A stretch of DNA of 56,903 nt from Candidatus Poseidoniales archaeon (GTDB taxonomy: Archaea; Thermoplasmatota; Poseidoniia; Poseidoniales; Thalassarchaeaceae): NCBI GenBank assembly GCA_012959435.1, contig DUDF01000172.1:1-56903 (forward strand). The letters are read 5' to 3'. The position numbers were made by a program, and so were the translations under genes. The notes beneath the pieces were generated by a model. The model did no database searches. It saw only the letters and a program-made list of their open reading frames with translations, and had not been told where the DNA came from. Within the stretch, counting starts at the first letter, position 1, and every line of letters begins with the position of its first letter. This document shows, piece by piece, positions 9,501 through 17,640 of this stretch.

Positions 9501-12500
9501 TTACAACAATTGATAGGACACCTGACTCGACATCGCTATCGGTATTCTCTAGGTTTGGAGGATTACTCTCCACCGACTGTTCGTCCACAGAACTACTCAG
9601 CACAGGTTGCTCCTCTTGTGGGTTTGCTTGCTCTTCTCTTCCCCCACCCATACTGGCGATGTAACTAATCATGTGATTTAGTGTTGGGTGTTCACGTAAC
9701 TGAAATGAATCATCAACTGGCAAGGAAAATGTCTCCCTTAAATCAGCCATTATTTCTGCCTGCTTTACTGTATCAATTCCTAATTCACCTTCTAGGTCTT
9801 GGTCCAGTTCAATGAAATCAGTAGGGTAACCTGTATGCTTTGCAACAGTTTCTACCACCTTATGAGCAAGTCCTACTGGATGTTCGCCAGCAATTGTTTC
9901 AGTAACAGTTTGACTTACTAGCACAGTAGGGGGGGTCTCTTCAGCGACCGCTTTCACTTCCTCTTTTGGTATCACATCGGGTTGCGATGGGGCTGATTTC
10001 AGAGGCATTGTTGATGGAAGGGTAGAATCGGGTTGTGCATCTTGCTTGGAAACCTGCCAATCACTACCTTCAACGCCACCTATCAATGAATCATCAGGGG
10101 CAATGTATGCAACTAATTTTCGCTTCAATAAGCGTAATTCGACATCATCTCCTGCTTGACGTACTGCCCATTTCTCAACACTTTCTCTATCAACTCTATT
10201 GAGAGTTCTAGCAATTCGTTTGAACATTGTCAGAGCAATTTGACTGCCAAATCCTGCGGCATGACGAAGCATGTATTCAACATCATATTCTCCACCTTCA
10301 GAAAGTCGGAGGTTTCCTAATGCAGGATCTGGTTGTTGGAAGTTAGCAATCGGTGGTAACCGACCTGATGCTAGACCATACAATCCGGTGGCATCTTCAA
10401 CACCAACACCCATCGGATGACCTGTGAATCCCTTGGTATTGGTTATGATTAAACTCTCAGCAGAGTCCTTGAAAGCACCTCTAAGAGATTCAATCTCAGC
10501 AGCAGCCGAACCGCCTCTAGGAGGAGTGAATGGTTCATGTGACATGAAAGTCGTTTTAGGTGCGATCTCATGTCTATCAATTCCCCAACGGTTTTCCATA
10601 TCGGTCACGAACTCATCAAAAGTTGATGCTACATGTGCAACATCTAGCCTTGTAGGATGGTATGCCGAATTTCCGATATGAGCACCTAATAATTCTGCGT
10701 ATGGAACTACTCCCCTCTCATCAGCATGAGTTGATTTCTCAACTACGAAGGCAGCCCCACCCATACCAAGCAACATGCCGTTGCGTCTGACATCAAATGG
10801 TAACGCTACTTCTTCCACTACATTACCCATTGAATGGGCACCTGCAGCAGCAAAACCTGCACCGATCCATTCCATCAAATCGTCACCGGTGGAATCGTCG
10901 CCGCTGATTACAATCACTCTGTCACAGCGACCTGAGTCTAACCAATCCTCAGCGATTGCAAAGGCGGCTGGAGTAGAGGCACATGCGTTATTGATGGCCA
11001 AATTCGGGCCACGCGCCCCAATCCATTGAGCGAACTGTGCGTGCCCCATTGTTAGAATTTGGAGTAAGAATTTTCTATCAAAAGTGCCGTTTTTGTCAGC
11101 CCCATTATTCAGTGCGTGCCGCATGGCCATACCTATGCCAGGGAATACTGAGGCGAAAATCACGCCAGTTCTTTCACGAATTGAGTTGGGAAGATTCCAC
11201 CCTCTTACTAATCTCTTACCAGCACTACTCACCTGTTCGACAGGTAGGAGTGGGAGTGCTGCATCTTTGAGAGCCTCCAATCCAGCAGCAAAAGAAAGAG
11301 TAGTGGAAACATCCATTGCCGCCACTATTTTAGGATCAATCCCATATTGCTCCGCCAAATCAAAGTAGCCACCAACTCCTGCTAGTTGAGGTATGCTAGC
11401 AAAGGATTCACAGGGTAAAAATTCAGCTCTTCCATCAGGATGTTTAACGATTCTAACCATGTTTTTGTCGAGTAAACGCTGTTTGATATCATCGGGTAAT
11501 TCAGTGATGAAATTCTCTCCAGCAATTATTCTCTCTAATGCATCTGGCTCAAATACTTCATTCATCCCAGGAAGCCCAAGGCTTACTCCTGTCACAACAT
11601 AGGGATTGATTCTTCGTTCAGCATGGGGGTCTGAAGAGACTACAACATTTGTTGCACCTTTCACCTTTTGAGAAACTGTGAATCCACTAGGAGGGGCTAT
11701 CACCCACTCGTTTAGGGCTGCTAAGGTTGTTAATTGCTCAGCGTCAGCAGGACCTGAAACTGATGCCTCAGAAGCGATGCTTGCTAGTAAATCAGGTAAT
11801 GTTTCATCAGTAATCCCAAGGGCCAAAAGATGGAGTTCACCTTTGATGAGGCGAGCGGGATAGCCAGTAATATCTGAAATACGGCTTGCAAGGTAACCCT
11901 CTTTGTCAACAACCTGTTGGACCGCATGGTGCCCTCCATCAATCACAATTGTTTGCGATTGGGTATTCTGAGAGGTTGTGGCCATTTGACTATTTGAGGA
12001 ACTTACCGGTAGTGGCCTAGCGCGAACCCTTAATTCTTCCATCTGTTCACTGCTGATTGAAGAAGAATCATCATTAACAATTCCATTTTTCTGCCACACC
12101 TCAATGGGTCCAGCCCTGAATCCTTCAGTGAGGCGGCTTGAATCGACAGAGTACATTGACGGTAATCGTCCTGAAAGTGCGCATACTGCCAGGGAAGAAA
12201 GGAATGATGCTACACCCCCAACCTTTGGGTGGTTTGTGTTGGTAACAACCTTTGATTGTCCATCAAGAATCTGCTCAGCAAAAAGAGATAACGCCCGTTT
12301 TGGTCCAACCTCTATGAATAAGCGTCCACCTCGGCCATACATCTCTTGAATCTGCCCAGTCCATTCTACTGCAGATGACATCTGTGGCGCCAATTGATTT
12401 AGGATTGCATCGTGAACGGTTTCACCATCCCCCAGACTTTCGGGATAGAATTTCCCATCATAGTTGGCAGTGATAGGAATTGAAGGTAATGACAACTCTA

Positions 12501-15060
12501 ATCCTTCGAGGAAACGATGTAGTGGTTCGTTAGCAGGAGCAACAATACGTGAATGGAATGCGTGACTTGTCTGAAGAGTAACGCATGGAATATTCATTTC
12601 TCCAAAGCGTCGAATAATATCTTGCATCGGTTCTGTTTCACCTGCGATGACAGCCATCATCGGAGAATTTTTGTTGGCAGCAATTATGTAACCATCAACC
12701 GAATCAATGACCTCCTGTATTTTCTCAAGTGGTGCAGTGACGCTCGCCATCAACCCCTTGTCCTTTACTTCCACGTTACCCATTTCAGTACCACGGGCAG
12801 CTGCAGCACGCAATGCGTCGTGGAATTTCATGATTCCAGAAACCATCAAGGCAGCGTATTCTCCCAAACTATGGCCAGCAACCATATCAGGATTGATTCC
12901 ATGCTCGCTTAGCAATCTGTAAATTGCTAAATCAGCCGTCAACATTGCTGGTTGGGTGAATTCTGTTTGCTTCAACTTCTCTTCAGCAACTTTGGCCTGC
13001 TCCTCGGTAAGGTTATCGCACAAAACAAACTCAGAAAGTTTTTCACCATCAAGAATTTCAGACATGGTTAAATCCGCTTCATCCCATGTTTCACCAATCA
13101 CTTCGAATCTCTTTGAAAGGTCTAGCGTCATACCAACATATTGACTACCTTGGCCAGGAAACATCTGTACCAATTTTGCATCGGCTGGCAATGCTTCCTC
13201 TTCAGTAATGAAAACCATCTGTTTTGCTAAGAATTCCCATTTTGATGGATCAGAGAGATTATCAGTCAATAAATCCATTCTCTTAGCCAATTGTCCCCAA
13301 TTAGTGGCGACAATACCACAACGAGCACCTTTTGCTTCAAAATCAAATGATAAATCTGAAAGTACTGCTGAGAGTCTGCGGCCTGCTGGGTCGGCATCAA
13401 AGTTTGAAAATGATGATGAAAAGAGAGTTGATTTAACTCGTTCAATTTCTGAGGCTAAAGACTCAATATCATCAGCATTCAGAAGCAATATACCTCCTTC
13501 AATCTCAAGTAATTCTTGATGGCTCATTGAAGGAGTTACAGTTGAATCAAGAACACTTGGAACAATTGGAGTTTGCACTTTAGAAAATGATTGGTCAGAA
13601 AAACTGCGAATGAGGTTTTTGTGGTGCACGGGGTCGTATTGCTCAATAGCACAATGGAAATTTGTCCCACCAAAACCAAACGCAGATACACCTGCTCGTC
13701 TGGGTGCTTTAGATTGTGGAACAGGCCAATCAGAAGATATTGTTGGAACATAAAACGGGATTTCGTCCCAGTTTACTGAAGTATTTGGTTGTTCAAATCC
13801 TGCAGATGGCGGTAAGGTTCTGTGATGAAGCGCTAAACTCGCTTTCAGTAAACCAGCCATCCCAGCAGCTGCTTTAAGGTGGCCAATCTGGCTTTTTACT
13901 GATCCTACTGCAACAAAATCACCAGCGCCACGGTCTGCAAATACCCCAGCAAGAGTTGACAACTCTGTTGCATCTCCAACCTTAGTGCTAGTACCATGGG
14001 CTTCAATTAATTCTACTGAGGACGGAGAATATCCAGCCTGCTGATACGCCCGCATCACTGCCTGCTTTTGACCTCTAGTTGACGGAGCAGTGATTCCTTT
14101 TCCTCTACCATCACTTGATGAACCGATTCCGCGAATAACGCTGTAAATTGTATCACCATCTGCTATGGCGTCCTCTAACCGCTTGAGGACTACACAACCG
14201 GCCCCTTCCCCCATTACAAATCCATTCGCACGTGCATCAAATGGACGGGAATGAAGTGGTGAGAGCGCACCGATAGCACTGAATTTAGCGTATGTCCCAG
14301 GGTCCATGGTCCGATCACTTGCCCCACACAGCATCAAATCGGTTTGACCGGTTTGTAGCATCTGACAAGCAGAGACTAATGCGGCAAAAGTCGACGCACA
14401 AGCAGCATCAGCACTGAAATTTGGTCCTTGTAAGTCAAGCAAGTTGGCCACTCGGCCAGCAACTACATTGGCTAGTTCCCCAGCCATTGTATCTTCATCA
14501 ATACGTGGTGTACCCTCAGTGATTGCATCTTTGAATTGTTCACTACTTGTTGCTGGCATACCAGCTTCAACTGCCTTTCTTGCAATTTGATCTGCGTAAA
14601 CACGCTTACTTGACTGTACTCGATTTTCCCCACCTAAGGCATTAGCGAAAATTACGCCACAACGAGCATTTGGGAGTTGTAAACGACTATTTTCACCTAT
14701 GTAACCAGCATCTTCCAACGCTGCTGCTGAAACCTCAACAGCCCACAATTGGGTATCATCAATTTGAGATAGTGTTCCTGGCGGTTGTTTCCAACGCCTC
14801 CAATCAAACTCAAAATCTTCAACAAAGGCCCCAATCTTAGAGTAGGTTTTGCCTTCTATTGCACTACCTGGCTCACCTTCAACCCAAAAATCGTCTGGGT
14901 TCCACCTATCATGAGGCACTTCACGAATTGCAACTTTAGCATTCAACACATTATCCCAAAATGCGTCAATATCTGGTGCATCTGGTAAAAGAGCGGACTG
15001 ACCTACAATCGCAATCGGTGCGAAAGGTTGTTGGGGGACTTCATCCAGTTGTTCAGTCAT
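6571..15060 (-). CDS. PUFA-synthase-like type I fatty acid/polyketide megasynthase
   Basis: A 2829-residue multidomain synthase. KS1 (about 13-475) has Cys221 in DAACAST, His355 in EAHGTST and His394 in IGHLKAA. AT (about 630-960) has FPGQGSQ, GHSLGEYAA (Ser731) and SHAFHS (His836), the HAFH form usually linked to malonyl-CoA. A degenerate carrier-like segment follows (about 1050-1100: ITGYPAR, LGITDETLP). KS2 (about 1150-1620) has Cys1360 in NACASTP plus His1508 and His1548. Two tandem ACPs carry GELGIDTVKQAEIM around 1764 and 1877, with Thr at the expected Ser. A PfaA-style reductase has an inactive-looking front half (1983-2195) and an active half (GGGSGVTA; Ser2396; Tyr2409). A C-terminal double-hotdog DH has DHAIDDVPYHP (His2552), FFHGPRFQ and LIEACFQ. 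There is no ER and no thioesterase. GAGGTGGT precedes the ATG. The order resembles PfaA with an extra KS. The product is unknown. Confidence 0.93.
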   Translation of the reverse strand: MTEQLDEVPQQPFAPIAIVGQSALLPDAPDIDAFWDNVLNAKVAIREVPHDRWNPDDFWVEGEPGSAIEGKTYSKIGAFVEDFEFDWRRWKQPPGTLSQIDDTQLWAVEVSAAALEDAGYIGENSRLQLPNARCGVIFANALGGENRVQSSKRVYADQIARKAVEAGMPATSSEQFKDAITEGTPRIDEDTMAGELANVVAGRVANLLDLQGPNFSADAACASTFAALVSACQMLQTGQTDLMLCGASDRTMDPGTYAKFSAIGALSPLHSRPFDARANGFVMGEGAGCVVLKRLEDAIADGDTIYSVIRGIGSSSDGRGKGITAPSTRGQKQAVMRAYQQAGYSPSSVELIEAHGTSTKVGDATELSTLAGVFADRGAGDFVAVGSVKSQIGHLKAAAGMAGLLKASLALHHRTLPPSAGFEQPNTSVNWDEIPFYVPTISSDWPVPQSKAPRRAGVSAFGFGGTNFHCAIEQYDPVHHKNLIRSFSDQSFSKVQTPIVPSVLDSTVTPSMSHQELLEIEGGILLLNADDIESLASEIERVKSTLFSSSFSNFDADPAGRRLSAVLSDLSFDFEAKGARCGIVATNWGQLAKRMDLLTDNLSDPSKWEFLAKQMVFITEEEALPADAKLVQMFPGQGSQYVGMTLDLSKRFEVIGETWDEADLTMSEILDGEKLSEFVLCDNLTEEQAKVAEEKLKQTEFTQPAMLTADLAIYRLLSEHGINPDMVAGHSLGEYAALMVSGIMKFHDALRAAAARGTEMGNVEVKDKGLMASVTAPLEKIQEVIDSVDGYIIAANKNSPMMAVIAGETEPMQDIIRRFGEMNIPCVTLQTSHAFHSRIVAPANEPLHRFLEGLELSLPSIPITANYDGKFYPESLGDGETVHDAILNQLAPQMSSAVEWTGQIQEMYGRGGRLFIEVGPKRALSLFAEQILDGQSKVVTNTNHPKVGGVASFLSSLAVCALSGRLPSMYSVDSSRLTEGFRAGPIEVWQKNGIVNDDSSSISSEQMEELRVRARPLPVSSSNSQMATTSQNTQSQTIVIDGGHHAVQQVVDKEGYLASRISDITGYPARLIKGELHLLALGITDETLPDLLASIASEASVSGPADAEQLTTLAALNEWVIAPPSGFTVSQKVKGATNVVVSSDPHAERRINPYVVTGVSLGLPGMNEVFEPDALERIIAGENFITELPDDIKQRLLDKNMVRIVKHPDGRAEFLPCESFASIPQLAGVGGYFDLAEQYGIDPKIVAAMDVSTTLSFAAGLEALKDAALPLLPVEQVSSAGKRLVRGWNLPNSIRERTGVIFASVFPGIGMAMRHALNNGADKNGTFDRKFLLQILTMGHAQFAQWIGARGPNLAINNACASTPAAFAIAEDWLDSGRCDRVIVISGDDSTGDDLMEWIGAGFAAAGAHSMGNVVEEVALPFDVRRNGMLLGMGGAAFVVEKSTHADERGVVPYAELLGAHIGNSAYHPTRLDVAHVASTFDEFVTDMENRWGIDRHEIAPKTTFMSHEPFTPPRGGSAAAEIESLRGAFKDSAESLIITNTKGFTGHPMGVGVEDATGLYGLASGRLPPIANFQQPDPALGNLRLSEGGEYDVEYMLRHAAGFGSQIALTMFKRIARTLNRVDRESVEKWAVRQAGDDVELRLLKRKLVAYIAPDDSLIGGVEGSDWQVSKQDAQPDSTLPSTMPLKSAPSQPDVIPKEEVKAVAEETPPTVLVSQTVTETIAGEHPVGLAHKVVETVAKHTGYPTDFIELDQDLEGELGIDTVKQAEIMADLRETFSLPVDDSFQLREHPTLNHMISYIASMGGGREEQANPQEEQPVLSSSVDEQSVESNPPNLENTDSDVESGVLSIVVRHTGYPEDFLELDQDLEGELGIDTVKQAEIMADCREQFSLPVDESFQLRDYPTLAHMISYIVSMRGGEPADNVVIVDSEPEKKEVAPDKSELVVVEPPSPQISVESTVRRWVVEVEEADESESHPIDMAGSYIIVTDDSWGLGNAICQQLESSGSEAVRLMLDPSITSNIKIEKDGEIDIIRLDPGNRDHLSQFGDIISDLDIVGVIHTAPCTLAGIAWAEVTSQQQTQMVCHGLFGVLQQIDAKLADRSDGIVCSISALDGRHGNGGYRFNPLGAGAHGIVKSFGRERPNIRARAIDVAPELLVDADKLASTILSEIERMGPRELGIDGDGRRWQVCIYDEAHESEPQSLKSDDVFIVSGGGSGVTAACIVGLAQANRGIGCHFALLGRTKLDGSLSSLADASEETLLQMKKELRIQMQGDSKSGKVTIVDWEKAWSKIKRSIDIHKTLSDIEESGNTATYHACNVTVSKQVRKVIKKLKKRRSPITGIIHGAGIEDSKMVADKDWDTFNNVMSVKVDGWQSLVNAVKDHSSELRYCCAFTSIAGRFGNGGQVDYAAANCILDAEMSRLAHTDSEPHAVALAWTGWQDVGMATRGSIERVFEEAGIETVSVEKGVSLFVDEVMRGGKRRVVLAGSLGVLNDDGSDREPPQRLPHDVSELLADAKRFPFVDKVVAHQPFDSLSYECTIDVNSYPFLEDHAIDDVPYHPGVMALEMFSQGAQLLWPPCSVIGFAGVRFGLPIKLLKPEQKLRVVSEFSHQNSENVWVKCRLESDLINKSGEIFGEPRIHHRCLVRMLKKDAGRGLLKLPSIGTPSRGGVVLGSDFVYQRFFHGPRFQSHGGILSGCSIDEMFGADGIALSRHQLPNTNQFSSEEVTLESQPMLIEACFQNAGMVAMEIDGLQSLPVGIEMLELIRTPEKTDSLRMRALRRGAEDDGVTVHDCLVVNQDGKPVVSMKGLRLKGMAPISESDSFSLNRN

Positions 15061-15069
15061 ATTACCACC

Positions 15070-15861
15070 TCAATCTGAGATACTGTCTGGTACCATAATG
15101 CTGGAATAACCTGCATCAACATGAATGATTTGTCCTGTTACTCCTGATGACAACGGCGATGATAACCAAGTTGCGCATCCTGCAACATCTTTCTGTGTGA
15201 CATTTCGACGTAATGGTGAGTTTCTCTCAACATGGTCTAAAATATCATCAAATCCAGGGATGCCTCCTGCGGCTAAGGTTTTGATTGGCCCCGATGAAAT
15301 CGCATTCACTCGATGGCCATCTGGGCCAACATGATTTGCAAGTTCGCGAGTCCATGCTTCTAATGCCGCTTTTGCTATACTCATCACCCCGTAGTTTGGA
15401 ACCCACCTAGTTGAGGCAGCATAGGTTAGAGTGATTGTTGATGAGTTAGGGGCAAGATGTGGCAAAGCATAGCGCATTACTCTTTGTAATGAATGAGCAC
15501 TGATTGTCAATGCTGTGTTTATCGGGTCATTTTCCACGAATAACACTGGTCGGTCAAAACATGGGCGCGGAGCAAATCCAATGGCATGAATGACAATATC
15601 CGCTTTTGCACCAGGGTTTGCATTTTGCCATTCTGTGAAAAATTCGGCTGTTAATTCATTGGTTTCAACATCAATTGGGTAAAATGCTTCGATATTATCT
15701 AATTTCTCTTTCAATTGAAATACACGGCTCATAAATCGCTTCTGAAAACCAAGAATTAACTTGCATCCAGCAGCTGATAATTGCTCGCAAATAGCCCATG
15801 CAATGCTTTCTTCGCTAGCCACACCGAATACTAGTGCAGTTTTTCCCTTTAGTTCCAACAT
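15070..15861 (-). CDS. fabI: Enoyl-[acyl-carrier-protein] reductase, FabI type
   Basis: An SDR-fold enzyme reducing trans-2-enoyl-ACP. FabI signatures are GVASEESIAWAI at the nucleotide site, TYAAS and NYGVMSIAKAALEA with the Y-x6-Y/K pattern, and SGPIKTLAAGGIPGF. The track ORF begins at ATG 15945, but starting at ATG 15861 puts the tyrosines and lysine at 147, 157 and 164, within one residue of E. coli FabI (146, 156, 163), and gives 263 residues, the usual length; an AGGTG lies upstream. The alternative would add a 28-residue extension. Ten bases separate it from the megasynthase, which has no ER domain, so this is most likely its trans enoyl reductase. Confidence 0.92.
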   Translation of the reverse strand: MLELKGKTALVFGVASEESIAWAICEQLSAAGCKLILGFQKRFMSRVFQLKEKLDNIEAFYPIDVETNELTAEFFTEWQNANPGAKADIVIHAIGFAPRPCFDRPVLFVENDPINTALTISAHSLQRVMRYALPHLAPNSSTITLTYAASTRWVPNYGVMSIAKAALEAWTRELANHVGPDGHRVNAISSGPIKTLAAGGIPGFDDILDHVERNSPLRRNVTQKDVAGCATWLSSPLSSGVTGQIIHVDAGYSSIMVPDSISD

Positions 15862-16013
15862 AAAAGCACCTGTTTCTACCAACATCGGTTCGCCGGCGAA
15901 GGCGCCTTCAAGACCTTTGCCTACTCTGTGAGCCAAGAGCGTCATTCACTAGGGGATGTAAGTATCCCAAAAATGTGCCATATGCACACCTATTTGAGTG
16001 CAAATATCAAAAT

Positions 16014-16030
16014 CCCGACCGTAGGTCGGG
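16014..16030 (-). terminator. Hairpin between the TatD-like gene and fabI
   Basis: A perfect 7-bp stem CCCGACC-GTA-GGTCGGG, followed on the minus strand by ATTTTGATATTT. It would end the upstream four-gene unit and separate it from the fabI-megasynthase unit. Confidence 0.5.
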
Positions 16031-16123
16031 TTGAAACTCTTGGGAAATAGCAAAAAAACAGAAATTTAACACATCATATTCAAAATAATTCAAATTATGA
16101 TGATATTGATCGATGATATGACT

Positions 16124-17005
16124 TCACTCGTACTCACCATACAAAGCCTCAGGCAGATCAATATGGATTGCACTCAACACGGCTTCTGCATCTAATCCCC
16201 TACCGATTAGAGAGGTTGCAAGAGCTTGGGACCTACGAGGTACGGTCTTTGGACCTAATACTGCACCTGGTCTACGTGGGTCATCCATGTAGTCAGTCTC
16301 CATTAGGAACCCGCCTTCATTTTGCCATATTGTATCAGAAATATCCTTGATTGAGTCACGGCCAACTACTACAGATGAAGTCAAGCCATGGGTGAAATTT
16401 TTACTGATGTCTGCATCTGCGTGGTGGTGAATCGCGCCAAATCTAGGGAACCCTACGTGGTCACAAATCTTAGCAATTTCACGATTAGTTTTCTCACCGT
16501 TTGCGTCGAGATGAAGTTGGGCAGGAACATTTGCCCTTTTACACATTGAAAGCACTTCAATCAAAATCTCATCAGCCTGGTCTAATACTTCATCGCCAAC
16601 ATCCCAGTGAGGCCGCCCCACTTCACCAACCCCTACCGCTAAATTTTCTTCACAGAATTCGATTGCTAATTCGACTGCTTGAAGATGTAATTCATTTGAT
16701 TTTTCAACCCCTAGTGATGCACACTGATGGACCCATGAAGCGGGGTGAGGGCCCAGTACTACCCGAACTCTCAAGTCACATTCCAAGCGAACTTGCTCGG
16801 CCATTGCTACAGTATCTTCGTATGCCTTTCGTACACCCTCTACATTATTTGGGAGGTTATCAAAATCTGGCTTGTGAACTAATACCAAATCAGTACCGCC
16901 AACACGCTGGAAATCGGCCGCTGCATCAAGATAACGCCCAACTCTATCCAAATGGAAATGGTTGTCTAAAATAGGGCCATTCCACTGCCCATCAACAAGA
17001 GTCAT
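16124..17005 (-). CDS. TatD-family metal-dependent hydrolase
   Basis: A 293-residue amidohydrolase-fold protein. Metal-ligand motifs of the TatD family appear in order: DNHFHLD near the N-terminus, GVGEVGRP with the bridging Glu, QLHLDANG, AIHHHADAD, and METDYMDDPRRPG with the final Asp. TatD enzymes are 3'-5' exonucleases or deoxyribonucleases in bacteria, and archaeal paralogues are poorly characterised. It is the last of four tightly spaced minus-strand genes, nine bases after the TBP-like gene, and is followed by a hairpin. Confidence 0.85.
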   Translation of the reverse strand: MTLVDGQWNGPILDNHFHLDRVGRYLDAAADFQRVGGTDLVLVHKPDFDNLPNNVEGVRKAYEDTVAMAEQVRLECDLRVRVVLGPHPASWVHQCASLGVEKSNELHLQAVELAIEFCEENLAVGVGEVGRPHWDVGDEVLDQADEILIEVLSMCKRANVPAQLHLDANGEKTNREIAKICDHVGFPRFGAIHHHADADISKNFTHGLTSSVVVGRDSIKDISDTIWQNEGGFLMETDYMDDPRRPGAVLGPKTVPRRSQALATSLIGRGLDAEAVLSAIHIDLPEALYGEYE

Positions 17006-17014
17006 TGAGACACC

Positions 17015-17638
17015 TCACGATTCTTCTTCTTCCTCTACTACTTCAAGCGCGGCTTCTTCAGGCTCTGAATCAACTTTTTCTTCAGTCTCATTAGATTTCA
17101 CTAATACTTCCACGAATAGATTCTCGGAATCAAATCTTGTGCCCCAATGTGTTGCCGCCATCTCAACCAAATTTTTGTGCCTAGCACCAAGTGCAATTCC
17201 AATTCCGTTTGAAAAAAATAGTAAATCCATCTCGTGTAACTCATCACTAATGCGAATGCACTCAAGACGCCCATCAACCTCAAAATCAGGATAATATTCT
17301 GAAACCTGGTCAGTTCTAAGTGGCTGACCATAGTCAAACGAAACTACAAGAGGCCCTTTCTCAGTAGTAATCCCTTCATCGGGCCGGCCTAATCTGAGTA
17401 ACATTTCACGAGCTGCTGCCCAAGCAACCTCTGAATGATTCGTACCGTGTACTACCAGCCTACCTTCTTCGTCGACTAAAAGAGTTGCACGTGGGTTCTT
17501 GAGAGCCAGTATGACATACTTGCCGCTCTTCTTCCCCCCAAGTGAATTAATGACCTCTTCGGCCTCAAATGGTTGAGGGGCTGTGAACCGAACTAATTGG
17601 TTCTCTACCCTAACTTTGACTGCACTTCGACGACCCAT
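17015..17638 (-). CDS. Divergent TBP-like protein (TATA-binding-protein fold, putative)
   Basis: A 207-residue protein that reads as two imperfect repeats resembling TBP half-sites. The first is YVILALKNPRATLLVDEEGR, then LVVHGTNHSEV and a helix. The second is YYPDFEVDGRLECIRISDEL, then DLLFFSNGIGIALGARHKN. The NPRA-type strand plus 'GxLVVxG' turn matches TBP well, but the second repeat has lost much of the consensus and an acidic Glu-rich tail is added. It may be a transcription factor paralogue or a TBP-fold protein with another role. Start at ATG 17638 has a GGAGGAG 5' of it; the track's GTG overlaps the previous stop. The assignment is from pattern memory, not alignment. Confidence 0.55.
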   Translation of the reverse strand: MGRRSAVKVRVENQLVRFTAPQPFEAEEVINSLGGKKSGKYVILALKNPRATLLVDEEGRLVVHGTNHSEVAWAAAREMLLRLGRPDEGITTEKGPLVVSFDYGQPLRTDQVSEYYPDFEVDGRLECIRISDELHEMDLLFFSNGIGIALGARHKNLVEMAATHWGTRFDSENLFVEVLVKSNETEEKVDSEPEEAALEVVEEEEES

Positions 17639-17640
17639 TA

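Noticed and set aside
7430-14988. Many 60-146-residue ORFs on the plus strand across the megasynthase
   Set aside because: They lie wholly opposite a 2829-residue gene with clear catalytic motifs and have no domain features.
15862-15945. N-terminal extension of FabI
   Set aside because: Starting at 15861 gives catalytic positions and length matching FabI; the extension looks like leader sequence with a TTCGCCGGCGAA palindrome, though translation from 15945 is not excluded.
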